A DNA stretch of 64,000 bases from an uncultured Synergistales bacterium (GCA_905235735.1 CAJOMU010000003.1:43101-107100), one strand, 5' to 3'. Positions 44,139 to 53,475 are shown, counted from the stretch's first letter. The notes: generated by a model from the letters alone, not told the origin. Program-made: numbers and translations.

Positions 44139-45091
44139 ATGGATAGCACTAATCTGTTTCGATGGGCTACAAGCGAATTGTCCCAAGATGCTTTTATTTG
44201 CTGGTTGTTTTCTTTTGCCTTGAAAGAGAAAATCCAGCACTTGAAGCCTGCGCTCTTGATCTGCTTCACAAGATACCAAACCTTGAATCGGCACAAGAAG
44301 TTTCATGTATAGAGAGGCAGGTCTACCACATTGATGTTTTGCTGACTGTCGGAGATTATTACGTGATAATTGAAGACAAGGTTTTTGGAGAAACATATGA
44401 CGGCCAAGTCTATAATTACAAGCAAAACTTAGCTGCAAATGCGAATATTGATCCAGAAAAGATACTCTGCGTTCTTTATAAGATTGCAGAACAAGCTCAG
44501 TCCGAACAAGATGTTGATTATGAATTCAATCGTGAAAAACTTCTGCAAATCATGCGTCCGTACAAAGCTACTAGCAAGAGTGATGTGTTCACCGATTATG
44601 TAGACCGTCTTGAATATCTTGAAGACTTTGCAAACTTTGAGAAACACCAAATCAGCGAATGGAGTAGTGAAGCATACAAGAGATTCTTCGCCTCTCTTAA
44701 GAAAGAGAAAATTTTACCGCAAGATAGAAATTGGTTTTATGTCAATAATATGAGCGGAGGTTTCTGGGGCTTTTGTTGGGACTTTTGCAATGACATTGAT
44801 GAATCAAAAACGATCTTCAACGCTGTTTATCTCCAAATTGAAAACAATATCGTTGCGGTGAAAATTGATGCAGACCCTCAGGAAGATTTTGACGCTCAAA
44901 AAATCAAAGATGCGAGATGGAAAATTTTTGATTATTTTTCCCATCGTGTTGATGATTTCAAAAAGAAAGTATTCAGGCCGGGAAACTATATGACTGTGGG
45001 CTATGTTGAATACGATGAAAAGAACTATAAAGAGCAAATCGCGAAAATACAGAAAGTATTCGACGATATGAGAAAGGAACTCAGGCTCTAA
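44139..45091 (+). pseudogene. PD-(D/E)XK family protein with an internal frameshift
   Basis: From the ATG at 44139 (GTGAGG upstream) one frame reads MDSTNLFRWATSELSQDAFI, then CWLFSFA, the standard N-terminus of this PD-(D/E)XK family. It then runs to a stop at about 44310. The rest of the protein continues in another frame from about 44219 (ENPALEACALDLL) to 45091, with the nuclease core YHIDVLLTVGDYYVIIEDKV then FGETYDGQVYNY. One base appears lost near 44219, next to a T-rich run. Either the gene is broken, a frameshift is programmed, or it is a sequence error. Confidence 0.7.
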
Positions 45092-45098
45092 TCAATAA

Positions 45099-45124
45099 AG
45101 GCTCTTCCATTGAAGGAGGAGCCT
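45099..45124 (+). terminator. Terminator after the frameshifted nuclease gene
   Basis: AGGCTC (45099-45104) pairs with GAGCCT (45119-45124), followed by CTTTTT. It lies in the gap before the convergent AAA+ gene. Confidence 0.75.
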
Positions 45125-45154
45125 CTTTTTCATCACACTCATCGCAATAAATCC

Positions 45155-47350
45155 TCAAAAGCCTATATCACGATTTATGTATCTCGCTTTCAATGTTTCC
45201 TCTCGTTTTAATGCTCTCAATAATTCTTCATGCGTTACCGTCTTATCCTCAAAGAATGAATTGAACTGCACCCTCACAGCATGAAAATCTCCAGGCGTTA
45301 ATCTCCTCAAAGACATTAATTCTTTCTCAGTATCAGCATCAATCTCCGAATCACACAGAGGCGATAAATGCGATTTATACAGCGCAAGTATCTGTGAAGG
45401 TTTCGCCCACGTGAATGATACCTTGTATGAAAATCTCCTCATTGCCGCAGAATCCAATTCATTGAATCTATTGGTCGTGCAAATACAGAAACATCGACAT
45501 TCCTCAAGATTTGTGAGAAATTCATTCACCTCGCTTATCTCCCATGAACGTACAGCATCGTCCCTCGAATATAAGAATGTATCTGCCTCATCAATCACCA
45601 AAACTGAACCTTCCATCTCTGCATGTCTGAATGCTTCCGCAATACTCTTCTCTGTCATTCCTATATAGCAGTTCAGCAAATCGCTCGCCCTCACGATGAA
45701 ACATTCACGGTCAATTTCATGTGCAATATATCTCGCGAGTGCAGTCTTTCCAGTTCCAGGAGGCCCATAGAATAACATCGTTGCACATCCTCCCGTCATA
45801 TTGAAACTCTCATTACGCATCGCCGAATCTGCCTTCCTGCATAGAGACATTAGAGCATCAAGTGATCCTTCAAGAGTGATTCCTTCCGTTACGAATCCTT
45901 CCGGGACTTCAATGTTCCTCCTCACAATTTCATCACCGTTATGCATGAACCTCGAATACGCATTCAATGAACTCTCAACTGCATGAACAAAATCACGTTT
46001 CCCATAACGCAATGACTTCGCCTGTCTCACTGCTGAATCAATCACTCCCGCTGAGACTTCATAGTTCTTCGCAAGATTCATAATCTGAGTGTCATCAAAA
46101 TATCTCTCGGCTCTGTGTTCATGTATCACATCTCTGAATAAAAAATTACGTTCGCGTTTGCCGAGATTGTCAAAGAATATGCTGAATGAAAATCTTCGTT
46201 TCACTGCCGAATTGATTTTCCTCACATCGTTTGTTACCCATATAATTTTGTTGTCAGACTTCTCAAGAAACGTATTCAGCCATGATTTACCCTCTGGCCA
46301 TGATTTACCCTCTGGGCGACATCCTGTATCAAGCATATTCTCTGCCTCATCTACGAGTACAAAGCTGTTTTTATGTTTTCTCGCGATGTTCAGACAGGCT
46401 ACTAATGCTACTCTTCTGTTTCCGTCGTCAGTTGTATTCACAGACCATGCCTTCATCCCTAATGCTTTTGCCAGACTCCTCACGAAAGTTGTCTTGCCTG
46501 TTCCAGGTGGGCCGTATAACATGATGTTGATTGGAGCTTTCGTTTTTGAGGTCAGAAGTTTCATGACGTAATTCAAATCATTCTCCGGGATTCTGAACAT
46601 CTCAAGCGGAAGTGTTTTTCCCTTCAGAGGCGAACAGAAGAATTTGCTCATGTCATATACTTCAGGAGTTTCCCAGATCGGAAGAACGTTATCATCAATT
46701 TGATAGTTGTCATCCCTGTACTTCTCAATAAGTCCATAAGATAAAAGGCTGCTTATGGCTTCTTCAAGTTCCGATGTCTTTATATCAAGTATCTTTGCCG
46801 CAATGTACCTGTTCTGCTTCGTCCAGATTTCAATTACACTAGAAAGGTATCTTCCTATACCACTGTTCTCCAGAATATAGAGGAACTCAAAGACATCAAG
46901 CATAGTATCACTGAGCAGGAACAATTTCTTCATGTGTCTTCTTGCGCGCACGAAAGTCTGAAGGTCATAAGGCTGCTCATTCATCAGGTCAGACAGTCTT
47001 CGCATAAGGCATGTTCTGAAAATCCCGGTTATTTTAGGAAGTTCTTCAAGTATATCGTCAAAGCGTCCTACCAAATCACGTTTGTCCCAATTCTTTGTCC
47101 CATTAAGAAATTTCAACGCATTTGTTCTCACAGATGATTTCGGAGCAGATTTCACTGTTTCGATAATCTCCCTCAAAAGCGGTCTTAAATCTCCGAGAAG
47201 CTCATCCAGGACATCATCAAAGAATCTATTATTGTATATGGCATTTTTTGATTCAAGGAGCCTGTATAGATATTCTGCTGTCTTGAACTTCCCGTAAGAA
47301 AACTTTTTGCGGAACATATATTTGCTTTCATCCTCAAAGATGTTATTCAT
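45155..47350 (-). CDS. Tandem AAA+ ATPase
   Basis: 731 residues from the ATG at 47350, which has GAGGTG 6 nt upstream. An N-terminal helical region of about 260 residues, without recognised family, precedes two AAA+ modules. Module 1 has Walker A GPPGTGKTTFVRSLAKAL (near 283) and Walker B FVLVDEAENML. Module 2 has GPPGTGKTALARYIAHEI (near 530), VLVIDEADTF and a sensor CICTTNRFNELD. The two-module form is like Cdc48/Vps4-type remodelling ATPases, but there is no known N-domain. The sequence between Walker B and sensor 1 of module 1 carries a duplicated PEGKSW. Substrate unknown. Confidence 0.82.
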   Translation of the reverse strand: MNNIFEDESKYMFRKKFSYGKFKTAEYLYRLLESKNAIYNNRFFDDVLDELLGDLRPLLREIIETVKSAPKSSVRTNALKFLNGTKNWDKRDLVGRFDDILEELPKITGIFRTCLMRRLSDLMNEQPYDLQTFVRARRHMKKLFLLSDTMLDVFEFLYILENSGIGRYLSSVIEIWTKQNRYIAAKILDIKTSELEEAISSLLSYGLIEKYRDDNYQIDDNVLPIWETPEVYDMSKFFCSPLKGKTLPLEMFRIPENDLNYVMKLLTSKTKAPINIMLYGPPGTGKTTFVRSLAKALGMKAWSVNTTDDGNRRVALVACLNIARKHKNSFVLVDEAENMLDTGCRPEGKSWPEGKSWLNTFLEKSDNKIIWVTNDVRKINSAVKRRFSFSIFFDNLGKRERNFLFRDVIHEHRAERYFDDTQIMNLAKNYEVSAGVIDSAVRQAKSLRYGKRDFVHAVESSLNAYSRFMHNGDEIVRRNIEVPEGFVTEGITLEGSLDALMSLCRKADSAMRNESFNMTGGCATMLFYGPPGTGKTALARYIAHEIDRECFIVRASDLLNCYIGMTEKSIAEAFRHAEMEGSVLVIDEADTFLYSRDDAVRSWEISEVNEFLTNLEECRCFCICTTNRFNELDSAAMRRFSYKVSFTWAKPSQILALYKSHLSPLCDSEIDADTEKELMSLRRLTPGDFHAVRVQFNSFFEDKTVTHEELLRALKREETLKARYINRDIGF
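46280..46315 (-). repeat. 18-bp tandem duplication inside the AAA+ gene
   Basis: Two exact 18-bp copies (46280-46297 and 46298-46315) encode PEGKSW twice in a row in the first AAA+ module. The duplication keeps the frame. Confidence 0.9.
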
Positions 47351-47484
47351 AAGTATCACCTCTTATTCTTAATTGTAGAAGTGAGGTACGCAAACAAAAG
47401 GTGAAGTATATGATTTTGATTGTAGTAGAATATTTATCACTTAACATTTATTCCCATTCTGAAAAATTTATGAGGTGATGTGCA

Positions 47485-48096
47485 ATGACTAAAGATGAAT
47501 TTATGATAAGGATTCAACATGCATGTGATAAGGTCATATCTGCTGAACCATTATTGACGGAAATTGATTCGCATTTCGGAGATGCAGATCATGGAATCAC
47601 TATGACGAAAATATGCAACGTCATCAAAGATTCACTCAATGAAGAGTCTCAGGGAATCAAATCAATGCTCAATAATGCCGCTGAATCTATTCTCACTTTG
47701 AGCGGAGGAAGTGCTGTTCCTCTTTGGAATACGTGGTTTGATGGACTTCAGGAGAATGCACCAGATGAAAATGAAATCAGCATATCAGAAATTAAAACCA
47801 TTTTTGCAAATGCATTCGAAGAATTCTCTGATATGTCCGGTGCAGAAGTCGGCGATAAAACTATCATGGATGCTCTTGGCCCTGCCTCTGACGCAATAGC
47901 ATCGTACACAGGTGATAGTGAATCAGAACTCTTCACACTCGCCGCAGAAGCAGCCGCAAAAGGTACAGAGGAAACGAAAAACTTCAAAGCGAAATTCGGA
48001 AGAGCTAAGAGTTATGGCGCAAAGACAATCGGAACACCTGACGCAGGAGCTAAATCAATGAGCTGTTTCTTTGAAGGGTTAGCTGAAGCATTATGA
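47485..48096 (+). CDS. dhaL: Dihydroxyacetone kinase-like subunit DhaL
   Basis: A 203-residue ADP/ATP-binding subunit. The Mg-binding aspartates appear in IDSHFGDADHGITM. A LSGGSAVPLW loop and a KAKFGRAKSYGAKTIGTPDAGA stretch (described in part) complete the fold. DhaL transfers phosphate to the substrate held by DhaK, which follows. No PTS subunit DhaM is present here, so the pair may use ATP. Given the neighbours, the substrate may be a ketose other than dihydroxyacetone. Confidence 0.85.
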   Translation: MTKDEFMIRIQHACDKVISAEPLLTEIDSHFGDADHGITMTKICNVIKDSLNEESQGIKSMLNNAAESILTLSGGSAVPLWNTWFDGLQENAPDENEISISEIKTIFANAFEEFSDMSGAEVGDKTIMDALGPASDAIASYTGDSESELFTLAAEAAAKGTEETKNFKAKFGRAKSYGAKTIGTPDAGAKSMSCFFEGLAEAL

Positions 48097-48174
48097 TTGC
48101 AACAGCTTAATTTATCGAATATAATTCCTTTATCCCACAAAACATATCTTGAAATCTCGAAGGAGGTAGCTTAT

Positions 48175-49173
48175 ATGAAAATGAAGAAATTCATTAACAG
48201 TCCAAGCACTGTTACCGATGAAGAGCTTGAAGGTCTTGGCCTGTCGAATGAAGATATTCTGTACGTTGATGGTCATATGGTCATCAGCAAGGATTTAGAC
48301 AAGGCAGACAGAGTTACAGTTGTAACCTACGGAGGATCAGGCCATGAACCTGCACAGGCTGGTTATGTCGGAAAGGGAGCATTAGACATTCAGGTTGTAG
48401 GCGATATATTTGCGGCACCGAATGGTCAGCTCGTCTTCGAGGCAATGCAGAAAGCCGATAAAGGTCATGGAGTTCTTCTTCTCACACTGAACTATGCAGG
48501 CGACCAGTTAGCGGGCAGGCAGGCAATGAAACTCGCAAAGAAAGCCGGAATGAATGTCAGACAGGTTATCACTGACGAAGAGATTCAGTATGACCCAAAC
48601 GGTGAAGACAATAAACGCGGTCTTGCCGGTGCAGTTGCAATGTATCATATTGCAGGAGCAGCCGCAAGAGAAGGCAAAACTCTTGATGAAGTTGCCGCAA
48701 TCTGTGAGAGATATGCCGCTAATATGGCTTCCGTAACCGTGAAGGTCAGTGATGCTACACATCCTCAGACTGCTACGTCCTTCGGTGATTTAGGCGAGAC
48801 TGATCTAATGGAAATCGGAGCAGGTCAGCACGGTGAAGGCGGCGGTGTGAGAGTGCCTATGATGTCAGCAAAGGAAACAGTAGAGAAAGTAGCTGAAGCA
48901 CTCTGCAAGAACCTCAATATCTCTTCAGGAGATAAGGCATTCGTCATGATTAACGGGTGCGGTGCTACAACGATGATGGAAATGCTGATACTCTACAAGG
49001 AAACAGTGAATTATTTGAAGGGTAAAGGCATAACAGTAGTCGCGAATATGGTCGGTGAAGTACTGACAGTTCAGGAAGCAGGCGGTTTCCAGATGAATAT
49101 CGCGAAGTGGGACGATGAGACTTTAAGACTTTGGAATACACCTGCACACACACAGGTATTCTTCAAGGAGTAA
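48175..49173 (+). CDS. dhaK: Dihydroxyacetone kinase-like subunit DhaK
   Basis: 332 residues starting at the ATG at 48175, preceded by AAGGAGG; a longer frame from 48097 has no site. It has the substrate-binding GGSGHEPAQAGYVGKGALD and NYAGDQLAGRQ, and the hemiaminal-forming histidine region GQHGEGGGVRVP. The C-terminal domain holds INGCGATTMMEMLILY. DhaK binds a short-chain ketone covalently through the histidine. Gene order dhaL-dhaK-lsrF suggests that the product passes to the aldolase. Confidence 0.88.
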   Translation: MKMKKFINSPSTVTDEELEGLGLSNEDILYVDGHMVISKDLDKADRVTVVTYGGSGHEPAQAGYVGKGALDIQVVGDIFAAPNGQLVFEAMQKADKGHGVLLLTLNYAGDQLAGRQAMKLAKKAGMNVRQVITDEEIQYDPNGEDNKRGLAGAVAMYHIAGAAAREGKTLDEVAAICERYAANMASVTVKVSDATHPQTATSFGDLGETDLMEIGAGQHGEGGGVRVPMMSAKETVEKVAEALCKNLNISSGDKAFVMINGCGATTMMEMLILYKETVNYLKGKGITVVANMVGEVLTVQEAGGFQMNIAKWDDETLRLWNTPAHTQVFFKE

Positions 49174-49176
49174 ATA

Positions 49177-50058
49177 ATGGCCGATTCGATTGGGAATAAA
49201 GTTGCGAAAGATTATCATTTGGAGATAGCTCCGCCTAAACAGGATTTCTTTGCTAAAGGGCTTGGTCATGGCGACTGGGGAATGAAGAATCGTTTATCCC
49301 GACTGTTCAACCCTAAGAGCGGAAATACTGTTATGCTCGCATTCGATCACGGTTACATCATGGGTTCAACATCAGGACTTGAACGCATAGACGTAACAAT
49401 TGCACCTTTGGCAGAGTATGCAGATGTTCTCATGGCAACCAGAGGAGCAATTCGTTCATGCATTTCTCCGACTGTGAATAAGCCCATATGCCTCAGAGCT
49501 ACACATGATGCCAGCGTACTCAAAGATGATATGAGTGTTGGAGGCGGATGCGGTGCAGATATGGAAGCTGCATTGAGAATGAATGCGTCCGCAGTGGCAA
49601 TTCAATGTTTCGTAGGCGGTGCAGGCGAATCAGAAAGTCTTGAAACTCTATGCAGGGCAGTTGATGCAGGTGAACGTTACGGAATGCCTGTGCTTGGAGT
49701 TACAGCTGTGGGGAAGGAAATGGCACGAACAACACAATACTTCCTTCTTGCGACAAGAATACTTGCGGAACTCGGTGCGAGCTTCGTGAAGACGTATTAC
49801 TGTGAAGATTTCGAGAAAGTCGTTGCAGCTTGTCCTGTGCCTATCGTGATTGCGGGAGGCAAGAAACTTCCTGAAAAAGATGCTCTGACAATGGCATATA
49901 AAGCTATTTCTGACGGAGCTAAAGGTGTTGACATGGGACGAAATATTTTCCAGAGTGAACACCCGACAGCTATGTGTCAGGCAGTAGCGAAGATAGTGCA
50001 TGAAGGGTATAACGATCAGCGAGCTTATGAATATTATCAGGAGCTTGCGAGTAAGTGA
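49177..50058 (+). CDS. lsrF: LsrF-like class I aldolase/thiolase
   Basis: A 293-residue TIM-barrel protein very similar in pattern to LsrF: DWGMKNRLSRLFNPKSGNTV, MLAFDHGYIMGST, GLERIDVTIAPL, the Schiff-base lysine region FVKTYYCEDF, VPIVIAGGKKLPEKDAL and GVDMGRNIFQSEHP. LsrF handles phosphorylated autoinducer-2 derivatives; close relatives are fructose-bisphosphate aldolases of the DhnA type. No lsrK, lsrG, lsrR or Lsr transporter is nearby, so an autoinducer role is uncertain. It starts 4 bp after dhaK. Confidence 0.82.
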   Translation: MADSIGNKVAKDYHLEIAPPKQDFFAKGLGHGDWGMKNRLSRLFNPKSGNTVMLAFDHGYIMGSTSGLERIDVTIAPLAEYADVLMATRGAIRSCISPTVNKPICLRATHDASVLKDDMSVGGGCGADMEAALRMNASAVAIQCFVGGAGESESLETLCRAVDAGERYGMPVLGVTAVGKEMARTTQYFLLATRILAELGASFVKTYYCEDFEKVVAACPVPIVIAGGKKLPEKDALTMAYKAISDGAKGVDMGRNIFQSEHPTAMCQAVAKIVHEGYNDQRAYEYYQELASK

Positions 50059-50082
50059 ATGTGAAAGGAGAGTAGTATATTC

Positions 50083-50409
50083 ATGTCAGCAGAATATATG
50101 CATGTAGGTATTCCCATTCTGAACAAGAAGCCCGGAATGGTCTATAACGAATGGGGAAAGTTCTGGGTTAATCCAAGTGTTGATGCTTATGATTACAAGA
50201 TTGAGTATCTGAAGTTTGAAGAAGGAACACGTTTTCCCGAAATACTTTCAAAGCAATTCCATGTTGCGTACAAAGTCGATGATATGACTCCTTATGTCGA
50301 AGATGCAGACAGAGTTATATTCGGGCCTGAACGTCTCAGTGATACAGTGAGGCTTGCATTTATCGTTAAAGATGATGCGATCATTGAGCTGTATGAAGAT
50401 AAAGGTTAA
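50083..50409 (+). CDS. Small VOC-like protein
   Basis: A 108-residue protein with one betabetaalpha-type module. FHVAYKVDDMTPYVEDAD, then VIFGPERLSD and VRLAFIVKDDAIIELYED, resembles the C-terminal half of glyoxalase/VOC proteins. It could be an isomerase or epimerase acting on a sugar phosphate in this operon. No metal-binding assignment is safe. It is followed by a terminator, which ends the first unit of the locus. Confidence 0.55.
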   Translation: MSAEYMHVGIPILNKKPGMVYNEWGKFWVNPSVDAYDYKIEYLKFEEGTRFPEILSKQFHVAYKVDDMTPYVEDADRVIFGPERLSDTVRLAFIVKDDAIIELYEDKG

Positions 50410-50439
50410 GATATAAAATCTTTCTGTGTGAATTGAAAG

Positions 50440-50467
50440 TGCGGCCTGCAATTCAGAACAGGCTGCA
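50440..50467 (+). terminator. Terminator between the aldolase unit and kduI
   Basis: A 9-bp stem with one G-U pair (50440-50448 with 50459-50467) and a 10-nt loop is followed by seven T. kduI then starts at 50556 with its own AGGAGG. Confidence 0.8.
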
Positions 50468-50555
50468 TTTTTTATGTCCTGATACTTGCAAATCATCACT
50501 CCTAAATTAAAATTATTAAATCCGTAAAACAATTTCATTCACAGGAGGTTAATCT

Positions 50556-51398
50556 ATGGAAATAAGATATTCTTGCAGTCCAAATGATGTTAAACGTTAC
50601 ACAACTGATGAACTGCGCAGAGAGTTTCTCATCACAGACTTATACATTCCCGATAAAGTTACAGCTGTATACAGTCATGTCGATAGAATGGTTACCGTTG
50701 GAATTATGCCGGTAAGCAGGAAGTTATCAATTGATGACGGAATAGACGTATGGAAAAATTTCGGAACTCATTACTTCCTTGAGAGACGCGAAGCAGGAGT
50801 ATTTAATCTAGGCGGCAACGGCACGATTGAAGCTGACGGAAAAATTTATGAACTCGGCTATAAGGATTGCCTGTACATCACAAAGGGAACTGAAAAAGTT
50901 TTCTTCGAGAGCAAAGATTCATCTCAGCCTGCAAAATTTTATCTCGTCTCTGCACCCGCACATACAAGCTATGAGACCCGCCTGATCAAAATCGCAGACG
51001 CAGCAAAAAGACCTGTCGGTGATTCGGCAACCTCGAATAAACGCGTAATCAATCAGTTCATTCACCCTGATGTACTGAAGACATGCCAGCTCTCAATGGG
51101 ATTAACAGAACTCGAATCAGGAAGCGTATGGAACACAATGCCCGCACATACTCATGAGAGACGCATGGAGATATACACGTACTTTGAAATTCCAGAAGGC
51201 AATGTTGTGTTTCACTTCATGGGACAAGGTCAGGAAACTCGTCATATCGTCATGAAGAATTTCGATGCGGTTATCTCGCCGTCATGGTCAATTCATTCAG
51301 GTGCAGGTACAAGCAATTATAGTTTCATATGGGCAATGGGCGGAGAGAATCAAGAGTTCGATGATATGGATACGATTCAGCCCACAGACATGAAATAG
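50556..51398 (+). CDS. kduI: 5-dehydro-4-deoxy-D-glucuronate isomerase
   Basis: A 280-residue cupin isomerase converting 5-keto-4-deoxyuronate to 2,5-diketo-3-deoxygluconate in pectin and glycosaminoglycan breakdown. Segments include RYTTDELRREFLITDLY, NLGGNGTIEADGK, the zinc site PAHTHERRMEIYTYFE and HSGAGTSNYSFIWAMGGENQ. Length is exactly that of the family. The partner kduD follows 19 bp downstream. Confidence 0.93.
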   Translation: MEIRYSCSPNDVKRYTTDELRREFLITDLYIPDKVTAVYSHVDRMVTVGIMPVSRKLSIDDGIDVWKNFGTHYFLERREAGVFNLGGNGTIEADGKIYELGYKDCLYITKGTEKVFFESKDSSQPAKFYLVSAPAHTSYETRLIKIADAAKRPVGDSATSNKRVINQFIHPDVLKTCQLSMGLTELESGSVWNTMPAHTHERRMEIYTYFEIPEGNVVFHFMGQGQETRHIVMKNFDAVISPSWSIHSGAGTSNYSFIWAMGGENQEFDDMDTIQPTDMK

Positions 51399-51417
51399 AG
51401 AGGAGATAAATACAATC

Positions 51418-52173
51418 ATGACTGACATGTTCAATCTTTCAGGTAAAGTTGCAATTGTTACAGGTGCCCGCACAGGAATCGGTCAGGGAATCGCTGAAGG
51501 ACTAGCGGAAGCAGGAGCGGATATTGTCGGTGCAGGTCATGCCGCAATGCCCGAAACAGAAGCATACATTAAGGGACTTGGCCGAAAGTTCGTGTATTAT
51601 GATATTGATTTAGGGAAGCAGGATAAGATTCAGGCACTCGTTGATGATACTGTGAAGACGTTCGGAAGGCTTGATATTCTCGTGAATAACGCAGGAATAA
51701 TCCGAAGGCAGGATGTCTTAGACTTCACCGAAGAGAACTGGGACGATGTGATAAACATGAACCTCAAATCATTATTCTTTCTGTCGCAGGCATGTGCACG
51801 TTATATGAAAGCTAACGGCGGCGGAAAGATAATCAATATTGCATCTATGCTGTCGTTTCAGGGAGGAATAAGAGTTGTGAGTTACACTGCAAGCAAGTCG
51901 GGCGTAATGGGTGTAACGAAGCTAATGGCTAATGAACTTGCAAGCTCAAACATTCAGGTGAACGCGATTGCTCCGGGATATATTGCAACGAATAACACTG
52001 ATGCACTCATTAAAGATCCGAAGAGGAGTGCGGAGATTCTTGGCCGTATTCCTGCAAACAGGTGGGGTAAACCTGAAGACCTTAAAGGTGCGGCTGTGTT
52101 CCTGGCCTCACGTGCATCTGATTATGTGACAGGCCATGTACTTGCAGTTGACGGAGGGTGGCTCGCGAGGTAA
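51418..52173 (+). CDS. kduD: 2-deoxy-D-gluconate 3-dehydrogenase type SDR
   Basis: A 251-residue short-chain dehydrogenase. The nucleotide loop is TGARTGIGQGIAEGL, the structural motif is NNAGI, and the catalytic Ser-Tyr-Lys is in IASMLSFQGG and YTASKSG. It ends in VTGHVLAVDGGWLAR. Adjacent to kduI, it most likely reduces 2,5-diketo-3-deoxygluconate to KDG. Confidence 0.9.
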   Translation: MTDMFNLSGKVAIVTGARTGIGQGIAEGLAEAGADIVGAGHAAMPETEAYIKGLGRKFVYYDIDLGKQDKIQALVDDTVKTFGRLDILVNNAGIIRRQDVLDFTEENWDDVINMNLKSLFFLSQACARYMKANGGGKIINIASMLSFQGGIRVVSYTASKSGVMGVTKLMANELASSNIQVNAIAPGYIATNNTDALIKDPKRSAEILGRIPANRWGKPEDLKGAAVFLASRASDYVTGHVLAVDGGWLAR

Positions 52174-52176
52174 ATC

Positions 52177-52683
52177 ATGCTGTACGGAAATATCAACAAT
52201 GAATTCTTTGACGTTCAGCTTAAAATTCTTCCCAGACCTTTGGCATCTGCATTACGCTTCTTGAAGGATAATGACCTTAATGCACATGAGCCGGGAAGAT
52301 TCGACATCAACATTGAAGGCGTGAATATGATTCTTCAGGTACTGGACATTCAGACGAAACAGAGAAACGAACTCTTACCCGAAATTCACCGGAAGTTCAT
52401 TGATGTACAGTTTCTATGTTCAGGAGGCCCTGAGAACGCCGCATACTATAACGATGACGGAACGAATACGATTCATGAAGACCTTCTGAATTCACCGCGA
52501 GATATATGCTTCTATGAAAACAATGCAAACGTTCGCGAGGGATTAATTCCGCTGGAGATTGGAACATTCGCAGTATATTTCCCATGGGACGTTCATGTTC
52601 CTGCAATAGCTGTTGACGGAGTGAACGCAAAGATACGGAAGATAGTAATCAAAGTCCCGCTTGCTGAATGCATAAAATCATAA
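52177..52683 (+). CDS. YhcH/YjgK/YiaL family cupin
   Basis: A 168-residue member of the YhcH/YjgK/YiaL family (EbgC-like), small beta-barrel proteins found in sugar-acid and sialic-acid operons. Typical elements are HRKFIDVQFLCSGGPE and YFPWDVHVPAIAVDG, with the conserved histidines. The exact reaction is not known for most members; mutarotase or anomerase activity is suspected. A second copy lies in the minus block. Confidence 0.85.
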   Translation: MLYGNINNEFFDVQLKILPRPLASALRFLKDNDLNAHEPGRFDINIEGVNMILQVLDIQTKQRNELLPEIHRKFIDVQFLCSGGPENAAYYNDDGTNTIHEDLLNSPRDICFYENNANVREGLIPLEIGTFAVYFPWDVHVPAIAVDGVNAKIRKIVIKVPLAECIKS

Positions 52684-53474
52684 GGCATATCGAAGAGTTA
52701 TCGCTCAGGGATTTATCTCAACGCAGAGAGTCCTTGAGCAACATACTTTCATCTGAGGGTATCATCTTTTCACGTGAATCTGAAAATCGAATCACTAACT
52801 TCACATTCTCATCAAAGGGTAATAACAGCTCTGGCTTCTTGTTCTCTGCACATTACGACAACTACAGAGACAGCTTAGGTGCAAATGATAACATGTCATC
52901 AGTGTGCATACTCATCGATTTATGTCATGCACTTACAGGCGAAAATATTCACGCAGATTTTGTGTTCACTGACGGAGAAGAAGACGGTCATTCTGGAGCA
53001 AAATTTTACGCAGGAACTCATAACCTAAAAGAATATTCATGTATCATCAACTTGGATTTATGCGGCTATGGTGATGTGATTGTGATTCACGGAAAGCATA
53101 AGAGGTTCACATCACGTATTCTCATGAAGAAACATAATGCCGAAACCGTGAAATATCTTCCTGAAAGTGATGATGTAATATATCGCAAGTCTCATGTTCC
53201 AACTCTCAGCATCTCAGTCGTTCCTAAATGGGACGTGCAGTATCTCAGAGCATTAGCCTCTTTCGGTGAAGGCATATTAGGCAGACCCCCTGAATTCTAC
53301 ATGATACTGTCCGATATGGAAGTTACGCAGACATTTCATAACGGCTCAAAGGACAGCCCTGAATTTGTAGATGAACTTGCAATGAAACGCGTATATGATT
53401 ATCTTATTGAGGCCATGACAACGAATGAAACGCAATCAAAGTTTTCATTCATGAATTTATTCAGGAGGGGATAA
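52668..53474 (+). CDS. M28-family metallopeptidase-like protein
   Basis: A 268-residue M28-type hydrolase. Likely zinc ligands: histidine and aspartate in FSAHYDNYRDSLGANDNMS, the glutamate pair in FTDGEEDGHSGAKFYAG, aspartate in NLDLCGYGD and a late histidine in TFHNGSKDSPEF. No signal peptide is visible, so it is cytoplasmic. The start overlaps the YhcH gene by 16 bp and no ribosome site is evident, suggesting coupled translation. In a sugar operon it may act on a peptide- or amide-linked substrate. Confidence 0.75.
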   Translation: MHKIIRHIEELSLRDLSQRRESLSNILSSEGIIFSRESENRITNFTFSSKGNNSSGFLFSAHYDNYRDSLGANDNMSSVCILIDLCHALTGENIHADFVFTDGEEDGHSGAKFYAGTHNLKEYSCIINLDLCGYGDVIVIHGKHKRFTSRILMKKHNAETVKYLPESDDVIYRKSHVPTLSISVVPKWDVQYLRALASFGEGILGRPPEFYMILSDMEVTQTFHNGSKDSPEFVDELAMKRVYDYLIEAMTTNETQSKFSFMNLFRRG

Positions 53475-53475
53475 C

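Noticed and set aside
49177..50058. A complete autoinducer-2 (Lsr) system
   Set aside because: Only the LsrF-like enzyme is present; there is no LsrK, LsrG, LsrR or Lsr transporter in the window.
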